Notes: generated from the sequence alone by a model not told the origin. 7,102 bases of DNA from Chloroflexota bacterium (GCA_003577005.1 QEUW01000381.1:1-7102); one strand, 5' to 3'. Counted from the first letter of the stretch, positions 1-6,733 are shown. A program made the numbers and translations.

Positions 1-2656
1 CACCAAGGTTGAGGTGGACGCCAACTTCAAACGCATGGTCGAGTACGGCTGCCAACCAGCACATGCCCGTGCGGTCCATCTGGGGATTGCCAGCCACAAT
101 CTCTTCGACATTGCCTACGGGTTGGTGCTGCGAGACGAATACGGTGTCCACGACTTTGTCGAGTTCGAGATGCTCGAAGGCATGGCGAATCACCAGGCGC
201 GGGCCGTGCAGCAGCGGGCCGGCGGGTTACTGCTCTATGCGCCGGTGGTCAAATCCCAAGACTTCCACAGCGCCATTGCCTATCTGGTGCGCCGGCTGGA
301 TGAAAACACCGCGCCCGAAAACTTCCTGCGCGACCTCTTTGATCTGGAGCCCGGTTCGCCTGCCTGGGCGCGCCAGCGCGACCGTTTTCTCGCCGCTTTT
401 CAGATCGTCGACCAGGTGAACGACCAACCACGCCGCACGCAAGATCGACATACTGAGCAACACACCGCCCACCTCGACCAACCCTTCGTCAACGAACCAG
501 ACACCGACTGGTCGCTGGCGGCCAACCGCGCCTGGCTTGACAAGGTCATCGCCCGCTGGCGTGACCGGACCTTTGAGACGATCCCACTCCAGATCGGCGG
601 ACAGTTGATTACAACCAGCGATCCACAGATTTCACAGATTGAGAATCCGCGTACATCCGCTGAATCCGCCGAATCCGCGATCTATCCATCTGGTTTGTCT
701 CTGGGTGCGGGCCATGACCCGTCGCGCTCCGGTCAAACTGCTTATCACTACACGCTCGCTGGCAAAGAGCTTGTGGACCGAGCGCTGGCCGTGGCGGTGG
801 AGGCGCAGCCGGCCTGGGCTGCGCGGACGGTGGCGGAGCGACGGGCGATCCTCTTGCACTGCGCCGCCGAACTGGCGCGGCGCCGCGGCGACCTCATCGG
901 CGTTATGACCCTTGATGGCGCCAAGACCGCGCCCGAAGCTGACCCCGAAGTCTCGGAGGCCATCGATATGGCCCGTTACTACGCCCATAGCCTCGACCTG
1001 GGCGACGCCATTGCCGATTGCCGCATGGAGCCGCTGGGCGTGGTGGCAGTGACGCCGCCGTGGAATTTCCCGCTGGCCATCCCCGCCGGGGGCGTGCTGG
1101 CCGCGCTCATGGCCGGCAACAGCGTGATCCTCAAGCCGGCGCCCGAAGCGGTGCTGGTCGGCTGGCAGATCGTCCAGGCGTTCTGGGCGGCCGGTGTGCC
1201 AAAGGACGCGCTCCAGTTCTTGCCTTGTCCTGATAACGAGGTGGGCCAGGCGCTCATCAGCGACCCACGCGTGGCCGCCGTGATCCTCACCGGTTCGGCG
1301 CAGACGGCGCGCATGTTCCTCGACTGGCGGCCCGATTTGCCCCTCTTTGCCGAGACCAGCGGCAAGAACAGCCTGATCATCACCGCCCTGGCCGACCGCG
1401 ACCAGGCGATCAAGGACCTGGTGCGCTCGGCCTTTGGCCACAACGGCCAGAAGTGCTCGGCGGCGAGCCTGGCGATCTGCGAAGCCGAAGTCTACGACGA
1501 CGCCACCTTCCGCCGCCAGCTGCGCGATGCGACGGAAAGCCTGGCCGTCGGCTCCGCCTGGGATACGGCCAGCCGCATCACGCCGCTCACGCAGCTGCCA
1601 GGCGATGCGCTCCGGCGGGCGCTGACGACGCTGGATGAAGGCGAAGAATGGTTGCTGGAGCCAAAGCAGATCGGCGACAATCCACTGCTCTGGTCGCCGG
1701 GCATTAAACTGGGCGTTCGGCCCGGCTCTTTCTTCCACCAGACCGAGTGTTTTGGCCCGGTGTTGGGGCTGATGCGCGCCGATGATCTCGACCAGGCTAT
1801 CGAATACGCCAACGACACGCCCTTTGGCCTTACCAGTGGGCTCCACACGTTGGATGAGCGGGAAATCACCGAGTGGCAGGAGCGCATCGAGGTAGGCAAC
1901 GCCTACATCAACCGCCATATGACCGGCGCCATTGTCCGCCGCCAGCCCTTTGGCGGCTGGAAGGATTCAGTCTTTGGGCCGGGGGCCAAGGCGGGCGGCC
2001 CCAATTATGTTTTGCAACTGGCCCACTGGCGGCAGGTCGATCTCCCACAACAGCGGGCAGCGCCTTCGCCCCCGGTCGCCGGTCTGCTTGCGCGTTGTCT
2101 GGCCCATCTTGCCGACCCGCGGGCGGCGGAAGTGCTGCACGCCAGCGCCGGCAGCTATGCCTGGGCCTGGCAGACCCACTTCAGCCAGGCGCATGACCCC
2201 AGCCAGGTATACGGCGAGCGCAACGTCTTTCGTTACCAGCCCTGTCGGCATGTGCTGGTGCGCTGCGAGCCGGTGAATCTGGCAAGCCAGTTTGGTTTGT
2301 GCCAGGTGATGCTCGCCGCCCGCACCTGTGGCGTTCATCTTACGGTGAGCCTGCCCCCGGCGGCGCAGGATTGGGCCTGGCTCGCAGGGGAAGACGGCGT
2401 ACGCGTGGTCTACGAAGATGAGAAGCACCTGGCGGATCGCCTAAGTAGCAAAGATGGCTATGAACGGTTGCGTATCCTGGCGCAAGTTTCGCTTGATCTG
2501 CGCCGGGCGGCGAACCGCGCCCACATCGCCGTCATCGATGCGCCGGTGCTGGCCAATGGCCGGCTCGAACTGCGCTGGTATCTGCGCGAACAGGCAATTT
2601 CGCATACAGTCCACCGCTACGGCAATCTGATCCAGCCAGGGCTGTCGATGAGTTGA
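1..2656 (+). CDS. putA: Bifunctional proline dehydrogenase / L-glutamate gamma-semialdehyde dehydrogenase (PutA), 5'-truncated by window edge
   Basis: Two-step oxidation of proline to glutamate: an FAD-dependent proline dehydrogenase barrel followed by an NAD-dependent aldehyde dehydrogenase. The frame is open from base 2 (visible peptide starts TKVEVDAN), so the GTG at 14 is not the start; the N-terminal part lies upstream. 884 residues are visible. Residues 1-130 are the end of the barrel: FEMLEGMA, LLYAPVV and YLVRRLDENTAPENF, whose paired Arg in known PutAs bind the proline carboxylate. Residues about 195-675 are the dehydrogenase: PPWNFPLAIP, the GSA loop, the general-base Glu in FAETSGKN (codon 1352), the catalytic Cys in GQKCSA (codon 1454), ECFGPVLG and PFGGWKDS. 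Residues about 690-884 form a C-terminal region with YGERNVFRYQP and a closing HRYGNLI, reminiscent of the extra C-terminal domain of long PutAs; that assignment is inferred. An unusual segment, residues about 207-231, is encoded by a repeat. No partner gene is visible; the downstream gene has its own promoter. Confidence 0.95.
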   Translation, partial: TKVEVDANFKRMVEYGCQPAHARAVHLGIASHNLFDIAYGLVLRDEYGVHDFVEFEMLEGMANHQARAVQQRAGGLLLYAPVVKSQDFHSAIAYLVRRLDENTAPENFLRDLFDLEPGSPAWARQRDRFLAAFQIVDQVNDQPRRTQDRHTEQHTAHLDQPFVNEPDTDWSLAANRAWLDKVIARWRDRTFETIPLQIGGQLITTSDPQISQIENPRTSAESAESAIYPSGLSLGAGHDPSRSGQTAYHYTLAGKELVDRALAVAVEAQPAWAARTVAERRAILLHCAAELARRRGDLIGVMTLDGAKTAPEADPEVSEAIDMARYYAHSLDLGDAIADCRMEPLGVVAVTPPWNFPLAIPAGGVLAALMAGNSVILKPAPEAVLVGWQIVQAFWAAGVPKDALQFLPCPDNEVGQALISDPRVAAVILTGSAQTARMFLDWRPDLPLFAETSGKNSLIITALADRDQAIKDLVRSAFGHNGQKCSAASLAICEAEVYDDATFRRQLRDATESLAVGSAWDTASRITPLTQLPGDALRRALTTLDEGEEWLLEPKQIGDNPLLWSPGIKLGVRPGSFFHQTECFGPVLGLMRADDLDQAIEYANDTPFGLTSGLHTLDEREITEWQERIEVGNAYINRHMTGAIVRRQPFGGWKDSVFGPGAKAGGPNYVLQLAHWRQVDLPQQRAAPSPPVAGLLARCLAHLADPRAAEVLHASAGSYAWAWQTHFSQAHDPSQVYGERNVFRYQPCRHVLVRCEPVNLASQFGLCQVMLAARTCGVHLTVSLPPAAQDWAWLAGEDGVRVVYEDEKHLADRLSSKDGYERLRILAQVSLDLRRAANRAHIAVIDAPVLANGRLELRWYLREQAISHTVHRYGNLIQPGLSMS
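624..687 (+). repeat. 9-bp-periodic degenerate repeat array inside putA, translated in frame
   Basis: Successive units read cacagattt, cacagattg, agaatccgc, gtacatccgc (10 bp), tgaatccgc, cgaatccgc, gatctatcc. The period of nine matches three codons, so the array is read through as a low-complexity Ser/Ala/Glu-rich peptide (QISQIENP, then SAESAESA). It lies at the junction between the end of the proline dehydrogenase part and the aldehyde dehydrogenase core, just before the GHDPSRSG segment. The first two units, read on the other strand (CAATCTGTGAAATCTGTG), resemble the intergenic array at 5578-5640. That it was inserted into the gene is inferred from the repeat structure; no homologue alignment was made. 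Confidence 0.7.
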
Positions 2657-2681
2657 CTTATCAGGACGCCGGTCCTATACT
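2653..2681 (+). promoter_or_regulatory. Sigma-70-type promoter for the Uma2-family gene
   Basis: TTGACT (2653-2658), a 17-base spacer, then TATACT (2676-2681): each hexamer matches the housekeeping consensus at five of six positions with ideal spacing. The -35 box overlaps the putA stop codon (2654-2656). Transcription would start near 2688, about 30 bases before the ATG at 2718. The gene therefore probably has its own transcript instead of depending on putA read-through. Confidence 0.7.
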
Positions 2682-2688
2682 TGTCCTA
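2663..2688. promoter_or_regulatory. Possible operator in the Uma2 promoter
   Basis: A perfect inverted repeat aggac-gccg-gtcct (2663-2676) fills the -35/-10 spacer and touches the -10 box. In addition gtccta occurs at 2672-2677 and again at 2683-2688, 11 bases apart, about one helical turn. Such placement suits a repressor site, but the arms are only 5 bp and no regulator is identified. Confidence 0.3.
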
Positions 2689-2717
2689 CAACGAACCGTT
2701 TGGCTCAGAGGTGTATT

Positions 2718-3455
2718 ATGCCGCAATCTCTCCATATCGAGACCGGACTCATCGACATTCCGGAGCCAGAGATCGACCACCTCATCACCGAGGACGATAC
2801 GCCCGTGGATAACTTCCCCTCTGCGAAAAACCAGCGTTTGTTGGTTGATCCATTGTATAGTTCAGGGCAGATTCAACGGACCTTCCTCGCCGATGCCAAT
2901 GTAGGCATCTTCATCACACCAAAACGACCCGCCATTGTGCCGGATGTCTTCGTAAGCTTTGACGTGGAACTGGCCGAAGAGTGGTGGGCCAAAAAGCACC
3001 GCTCCTATTTTATCTGGGAGTTTGGCAAGCCGCCCGATGTCGTCATCGAGATCGTCTCCAACAATGTGGGGCAGGAGACTGGGAAGAAGCTGCACGACTA
3101 TGCGCGCATGCATGTGGACTACTACGTTGTTTTCGACCCCAAGCAGATCGTGCAGGAGAAGCCGCTTCAAGTCTACGAGCTCTATGCTGGCGAATATCTG
3201 CCGCGGCCAGATTATCGCCTGCCGCGCGTTGGCCTGAGTCTGACACTCTGGGAAGGGGAGTTCGAAGGCAAACGGGATCTCTGGTTGCGCTGGTGCGACG
3301 CCGATGGTAATTTGCTCTTAACCGGCAAGGAGCGCGCCGAGCAAGAACACCAGCGCGCCGAGCAAGAACACCAGCGCGCCGAGCAAGAGCGCCAACGCGC
3401 CGAACAGCTGGCAGCCAGGCTGCGCGAACTTGGCATTGATCCAGACTCGCTGTAA
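2718..3455 (+). CDS. Uma2-family (DUF820) putative endonuclease with repetitive coiled-coil tail
   Basis: A 245-residue member of the Uma2/DUF820 family, which has a PD-(D/E)XK nuclease-like fold; the biological role of the family is not settled. The fold's acidic and basic positions are visible: PD at 75-76 in IVPDVFVSFD, Glu111 in PPDVVIEIVS, and Lys123/124 in GKKLHDYAR, followed by the characteristic YYVVFDP at 135-141. The ATG at 2718 is preferred because AGAGG (2707-2711) sits 6 bases upstream; an in-frame TTG at 2700 would add six residues without such a site. Residues about 204-234 are a charged helix made of AEQEHQR-type heptads, likely a coiled coil, followed by LRELGIDPDSL, an ending common in this family. 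It has its own promoter and ends 9 bp from the convergent phosphofructokinase gene. Confidence 0.88.
   Translation: MPQSLHIETGLIDIPEPEIDHLITEDDTPVDNFPSAKNQRLLVDPLYSSGQIQRTFLADANVGIFITPKRPAIVPDVFVSFDVELAEEWWAKKHRSYFIWEFGKPPDVVIEIVSNNVGQETGKKLHDYARMHVDYYVVFDPKQIVQEKPLQVYELYAGEYLPRPDYRLPRVGLSLTLWEGEFEGKRDLWLRWCDADGNLLLTGKERAEQEHQRAEQEHQRAEQERQRAEQLAARLRELGIDPDSL
3333..3416 (+). repeat. 21-bp tandem repeat, four units, in the Uma2 gene
   Basis: Units start at 3333, 3354, 3375 and 3396. The first two are identical, the third differs only near its end, and the fourth diverges after cgcgccgaacag. Each encodes one RAEQEHQ-type heptad, so gain or loss of a unit keeps the reading frame and changes only the coiled-coil length. 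The identity of the first two units suggests recent duplication. Confidence 0.85.
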
Positions 3456-3464
3456 TGGCAGCCT

Positions 3465-4652
3465 CTACAACTGCACCGCACCGGTAACCAATTCACCCAC
3501 GAGCGGTCTTGCGTGGGCAAGAAACGCCTCGCTGACATCCCACCCACTTGGGCTGCGGAACTCGACCGGCAGGAGCCGCTCGCGGCCAATTACCTCGCCA
3601 AAGGGAACCGGCTGAACGTTCCAGCCGGGCTGGCTGCGTACCAGCGCCATCATCACCCCGGTCTGGCCAGCCAGCGCCGCAGCCACTGCTGCACATCCCA
3701 CCCGTTCCGCCAGGTCACGGTCCGTTTCACTTACCAATGCGCTGCTCGACCGTTGAATGGTGTCCGGTCGCAGATGGCGGCACCGGATTTGCAGCCGCCG
3801 GCGAATCAGGTCAGCCAGATAGGGCGCTACACCGGGCGCCAGGCCGAGAAACTTCTGGCCGCTGGCATCCGCTTCTGTCTTGCCCAGCTTTTCCGCCACA
3901 AAGACACCTGCCTCATCGCGGATCCCCTCCGAGGCGACCACCAAACAGATGCCCTTGCGCCGGTGAATCTGTTGGACCGCGCCTAAAAAGCGCTCCTCAT
4001 CAAACACAACCTCTGGCAACAAGATGAGATCGGGCGGATCGTCCGCTTCCTGGCGAGCTAATGCCGCCGCCGCGGCCAGCCAGCCGGCGTGGCGTCCCAT
4101 CACTTCGAGTACGGCTACATCATCGAAGGCGCGCATGGCGCGCAAATCAAGCCCAATGTCGCGCACGGTCTGGGCGATCCAGCGGGCAGCGCTGGCGTAA
4201 CCGGGGGCGACATCGGCGCCGGCCAGGTCGTTGTCCACCGTCTTGGGGATGCCAATGACCTGGAGTAGAGCGCCTTTGACGGCATAACTACTTGTCTGCG
4301 CAGCGTTGAGCAGCTTCTGGGCGGCGGTCATGGTGCCGTTGCCGCCGATCAAATAGACAACGTGGATGCGGTGTTCTTCGAGCCGCGCCAGCACATGCGG
4401 TAGATCCTCATCCGCCAGAAAGTAACGGCTGCCTCCCAGGGCAGCCCCCGGTTGCACGCGCAGGTGGTCGAGCGTTTCGCTGGAAAGTGTGGTCAACTCG
4501 GCCCAATCGCCGCTGACCAACCCTCCGAGGCCGAGCCGGGCGCCCCACAACCGCCCGAACCCTTGGTCGGCCTGGCTGGCGGCCACCACTGCGGCCAGTG
4601 ATGTGTTGACTACCGCCGTCGGCCCGCCGCACTGGAGAATTATTGCGTTCAT
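3465..4652 (-). CDS. 6-phosphofructokinase family protein (ATP or pyrophosphate donor unclear)
   Basis: A 395-residue cytoplasmic sugar-phosphate kinase of the PfkA/Pfp superfamily, which phosphorylates fructose 6-phosphate to the 1,6-bisphosphate. Visible motifs: CGGPTAVVN at 8-16, GGNGTM at 103-108 (phosphoryl-donor loop), PKTVDND at 136-142 with catalytic-base Asp140, MGRHAGW at 185-191, ASEG at 240-243 and TIQRS at 298-302. By comparison with E. coli PfkA, Gly106 is at the Gly104 position (ATP type), Lys137 at the Gly124 position (pyrophosphate type), and Asn105 replaces the Mg-binding Asp103. The chosen ATG starts MNAIILQCGGP as usual for the family. An ATG at 4706 would add 18 residues without homologous character and would place the likely -10 box inside the gene. 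The ribosome site is weak (GATGG). It is divergent from the SDR gene and convergent with the Uma2 gene. Confidence 0.88.
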   Translation of the reverse strand: MNAIILQCGGPTAVVNTSLAAVVAASQADQGFGRLWGARLGLGGLVSGDWAELTTLSSETLDHLRVQPGAALGGSRYFLADEDLPHVLARLEEHRIHVVYLIGGNGTMTAAQKLLNAAQTSSYAVKGALLQVIGIPKTVDNDLAGADVAPGYASAARWIAQTVRDIGLDLRAMRAFDDVAVLEVMGRHAGWLAAAAALARQEADDPPDLILLPEVVFDEERFLGAVQQIHRRKGICLVVASEGIRDEAGVFVAEKLGKTEADASGQKFLGLAPGVAPYLADLIRRRLQIRCRHLRPDTIQRSSSALVSETDRDLAERVGCAAVAAALAGQTGVMMALVRSQPGWNVQPVPFGEVIGRERLLPVEFRSPSGWDVSEAFLAHARPLVGELVTGAVQL

Positions 4653-4656
4653 CGAT

Positions 4657-4686
4657 TTGCCATCGTTTCTGCAAGAACAGTATGAT
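4657..4686 (+). promoter_or_regulatory. Promoter for the SDR gene
   Basis: TTGCCA (4657-4662), 18-base spacer, TATGAT (4681-4686), with the start codon 39 bases beyond. It lies in the 73-bp region between two divergent genes, so its -35 box is next to the phosphofructokinase start codon, and the two transcripts may overlap or interfere. Confidence 0.5.
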
Positions 4687-4693
4687 GGGCTGT

Positions 4694-4699
4694 ATTGTA
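4694..4699 (-). promoter_or_regulatory. Possible -10 box for the phosphofructokinase gene
   Basis: TACAAT on the minus strand, about 41 bases upstream of the ATG at 4652. No convincing -35 hexamer is present at 16-18 bases from it, so this is a weak or activator-dependent promoter at best. Confidence 0.3.
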
Positions 4700-4725
4700 C
4701 ACCCATTCAAGCAAGGAGAACGAAC

Positions 4726-5568
4726 ATGGGCAGTTTGCAGGATCGCGTCGCCATCGTCACCGGCGGCGCACAGGGGATCGGCGGGGCCACGGCGCGCCGG
4801 CTGGTGGCGGAAGGAGCGCGGGTGCTCATCGCCGACATCAACCCTGAAGCAGCAGCGACGAATGTAGAGCGCATCCGCACAGCCGGCGGCGTAGCCGAAG
4901 CGATCAAGGCCGATATGGCTCAGAAGGACGACATCGAAGCAATGGTCGGGCGGGCGGTTGAACTGTGGGGACGGCTCGACATCCTGGTCAACAACGCCTG
5001 GGGTGGACCCGGCGCGCGCAGCGGGCGCGGCAGCGCAGTGACCATCGATGAAGAGGGCTACGACTACGGCATGAACGTCATGGTCAAAGCGCAGTGGCTG
5101 GCGGCTCGCTACGCCGTGCCCCAGATGGAGAAAACAGGGAGGGGCAGTATCGTCAACATTTCGTCGGTCCATGGCCTGCTGGTGGCGCCCGAGGCGCTGA
5201 CCTACGAGACCGCCAAGGCTGCCGTCATCGGCCTGACACGCCAGATGGCGTGCGACTTTGGCCCGTTGGGCATCCGCGTCAACGCCATCTGCCCCGGCCA
5301 CATCGTCACCGAGAACATGCAGGCGCGCAAGTGGGACCACAACCCGGGCCTGTTGCCCTTCTTCGAGCAGCAGTACCCCGTGCGGCGAGTGGGTAAGCCG
5401 GAAGATATCGCCAACGGCGTCAACTTTCTCTGCTCGGATGAGGCGTCGTTTATCACCGGGCACACGCTGGTCATCGACGGTGGCATGACCATCCAGCTGC
5501 AGGAGAACCTGGGGTTGCACCTGGCCCGCTTCTACCGCGACCACCCAGAGATGGATTTGGATCGGTGA
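4726..5568 (+). CDS. Classical SDR-family NAD-dependent oxidoreductase
   Basis: A 280-residue cytoplasmic short-chain dehydrogenase/reductase. The Rossmann motif TGGAQGIG is at 12-19; Asp37 at the end of strand beta-2 (LIADIN) favours NAD(H) over NADP(H). The catalytic set is complete: Asn117 (MNVMVKA), Ser147 (NISSVHG), Tyr160 and Lys164 (YETAK). The usual NNAG motif reads NNAW (89-92), followed by an insert rich in Gly/Arg/Ser (93-104) before the catalytic Asn. The C-terminal family motif ITGHTLVIDGGM is present, followed by a tail of about 25 residues. The start is set by AAGGAG (4713-4718), 7 bases before the ATG; an upstream in-frame ATG at 4489 would run through the phosphofructokinase gene and its promoter region. 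Substrate cannot be read from the sequence; sugar or hydroxyacid dehydrogenases of this subfamily are typical. Confidence 0.93.
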   Translation: MGSLQDRVAIVTGGAQGIGGATARRLVAEGARVLIADINPEAAATNVERIRTAGGVAEAIKADMAQKDDIEAMVGRAVELWGRLDILVNNAWGGPGARSGRGSAVTIDEEGYDYGMNVMVKAQWLAARYAVPQMEKTGRGSIVNISSVHGLLVAPEALTYETAKAAVIGLTRQMACDFGPLGIRVNAICPGHIVTENMQARKWDHNPGLLPFFEQQYPVRRVGKPEDIANGVNFLCSDEASFITGHTLVIDGGMTIQLQENLGLHLARFYRDHPEMDLDR

Positions 5569-5577
5569 GGGGGGTGG

Positions 5578-5640
5578 AATCTCCTTCAATCTCTGCAATC
5601 TCGTAAATCACCAAAGATTTGCAAAGATTGAAGGAGATTG
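5578..5640. terminator. Palindromic array of seven 9-bp units; possible bidirectional terminator
   Basis: The 63 bp divide into aatctcctt, caatctctg, caatctcgt, aaatcacca, aagatttgc, aaagattga, aggagattg. The array is also an inverted repeat: 5578-5592 pairs perfectly with 5625-5639, and the stem continues through one mismatch and one bulged base to about 24 pairs around a 13-base loop (5602-5614). It lies in the 98-bp gap between the stop codons of two convergent genes, a natural place for a shared terminator. There is no U-run, so intrinsic termination is not assured; it may instead be a dispersed intergenic repeat. Confidence 0.6.
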
Positions 5641-5666
5641 GGGGATCGGCGAAACAATGGAGTTGC

Positions 5667-6572
5667 TCACTCCGCAGATGGGACCAATTCAAAGCCCATC
5701 TGCTGCAAAATGTCACCGACTGGGACCGTGTGCCAGATGTCTGTGATCCTGCCATCTTCTATACGGTGGATGTCGATATGCGTCCAGGTGACGGTATTCC
5801 CGCTGGGGGGAACATCCAGCCATTCGCCCTGATGTGTCCCGCTGAAGGTGACGCGCGTGGTGACCAGGTCGCCGTCCACCAGCCAGAGATCGGTTGTCAC
5901 CTCCAGGTCGGGCAGACCGACCAGCACGCCCGCGATCCCGGCTTTGACTGCCTCGCGATCGGTGTCGCCAAAGTCGTGGTCGGTCACATCGCTGGCGTAG
6001 ATTTCATCGACGACATCCAGATTTTTCTGGTTGAAGACCTTCTCGTAGAGGCGTTCGACCAGGGCCCGGCTCTCCATGCGAGCAATGGCCGCCTCCAGCC
6101 GGGCCAGCGAATCCTTGCTCATGACCCACACCGCAGAGCGAATGAGGCCATCCTGGGCAGCCACTGTGCCGCTGAATTCCATAGGTAAGATATTGAGGTC
6201 ACGGAAGAGATCCTCCTCAACCTGCGCGGTAAAGGTTGCAACATCTCCCTGAGTTTGAAAGCTGGTAAACTCCACATGCCAGTTTCGCTCGACAAGCGAG
6301 GCGTGGACGCTGCGAAGCCGCTCTCTGCCGATGACGACGTTCTCCACACTGGGCGGCGGCGGCAGGGCCATGCTCACTCCATCCTCGGCAAAGTAGGTTA
6401 CGAAGGTATCTAGATCACCAGCATTGACGGCCTCATACGCTGCCCTGAACAGGGACGCCGCGTCGGTTGCTTGGGCGACGGGCGCCGCCTCCTGGGCGCT
6501 TGCTGGGCTGCCACTGACGAGCAACGGTAGCATAACAGCCAACAGGATGGTAAGGATGAGGGCTTTCTTCAT
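5667..6572 (-). CDS. Exported protein with two NTF2/SnoaL-like domains
   Basis: A 301-residue protein with a clear signal peptide: MKKA, a hydrophobic core (LILTILLAVMLPLLV), and a likely signal peptidase I site after SPASA at about residue 26. The cysteine needed for a lipoprotein is absent. The mature part has two alpha+beta-barrel domains of the NTF2 superfamily. Residues about 36-155 begin LFRAAYEAVNAGDLDTFVTYFAEDGV, typical of SnoaL-like folds. Residues about 168-295 resemble the SnoaL polyketide-cyclase family: FNQKNLDVVDEIY, the phrase VTFSGTHQGEW, and IEDGRITDIWHTVPV at the end. Such domains bind small hydrophobic ligands or act as cyclases or isomerases; no substrate or catalytic role can be assigned here. 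The start is supported by AAGGAG five bases upstream. It is convergent with the SDR gene and shows no operon partner. Confidence 0.85.
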   Translation of the reverse strand: MKKALILTILLAVMLPLLVSGSPASAQEAAPVAQATDAASLFRAAYEAVNAGDLDTFVTYFAEDGVSMALPPPPSVENVVIGRERLRSVHASLVERNWHVEFTSFQTQGDVATFTAQVEEDLFRDLNILPMEFSGTVAAQDGLIRSAVWVMSKDSLARLEAAIARMESRALVERLYEKVFNQKNLDVVDEIYASDVTDHDFGDTDREAVKAGIAGVLVGLPDLEVTTDLWLVDGDLVTTRVTFSGTHQGEWLDVPPSGNTVTWTHIDIHRIEDGRITDIWHTVPVGDILQQMGFELVPSAE

Positions 6573-6609
6573 GTGCGCTCCTTTTTCGTGGGATCAACTG
6601 GCTGGTCTC

Positions 6610-6637
6610 GTGATACAGAGATACTTGCACGCTTCAA
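6610..6637 (-). promoter_or_regulatory. Weak candidate promoter for the exported NTF2-domain gene
   Basis: On the minus strand, TTGAAG (6632-6637), 16-base spacer, TATCAC (6610-6615), about 38 bases upstream of the start codon. Each hexamer matches consensus at four of six positions only. A perfect TTGACA also occurs on this strand (6688-6693), but no -10 box follows it at suitable distance. Confidence 0.25.
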
Positions 6638-6648
6638 TGTAAACGGTA

Positions 6649-6733
6649 CCTAGCAAGATGCTCTCTGGGAGTTGACGAGATGGAATCTTGTCAACCGGAC
6701 TGTTTGTGGCTATCTCGGGGAGATCTTGTTAGG
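6649..6733. repeat. Imperfect inverted repeat with inner hairpin, abutting the MITE-like element
   Basis: Outer arms cctagcaagat (6649-6659) and atcttgttagg (6723-6733) are complementary at ten of eleven positions, the exception being a G-T type pair. Inside, gttgacgagat (6671-6681) and atcttgtcaac (6685-6695) form an 11-bp hairpin with a 3-base loop and one G-T pair, and atctc-ggg-gagat (6712-6724) forms a small third one. The right outer arm overlaps the left end of the element at 6730. No protein is encoded here. It may be a degraded mobile-element end or a structured RNA; I cannot distinguish them. Confidence 0.4.

Noticed and set aside
632..1918. Long minus-strand open frame (428 codons) opposite putA
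   Set aside because: It is a shadow of the aldehyde dehydrogenase domain, whose motifs are unmistakable on the plus strand. The antisense translation is Arg/His/Gln/Gly-rich without recognisable motifs, as expected opposite GC-rich genes.
3513..4027. Two plus-strand open frames opposite the phosphofructokinase gene
   Set aside because: Low-complexity Pro/Arg/Ala-rich translations without a ribosome site; the minus-strand kinase motifs explain the region.
4653..4706. Longer phosphofructokinase start at 4706
   Set aside because: No ribosome site precedes it, the extra 18 residues do not resemble the family, and the -10-like TACAAT would fall inside the gene.
4489..4725. Upstream extension of the SDR to an ATG at 4489
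   Set aside because: It would add 79 residues antisense to the phosphofructokinase gene. The strong AAGGAG before the ATG at 4726 and the family's normal N-terminus fix the start there.
4408..5598. Long minus-strand open frame (396 codons) opposite the SDR gene and the start of the phosphofructokinase gene
   Set aside because: It crosses two well-supported genes and their shared promoter region, and its translation lacks family motifs. It is antisense shadow.
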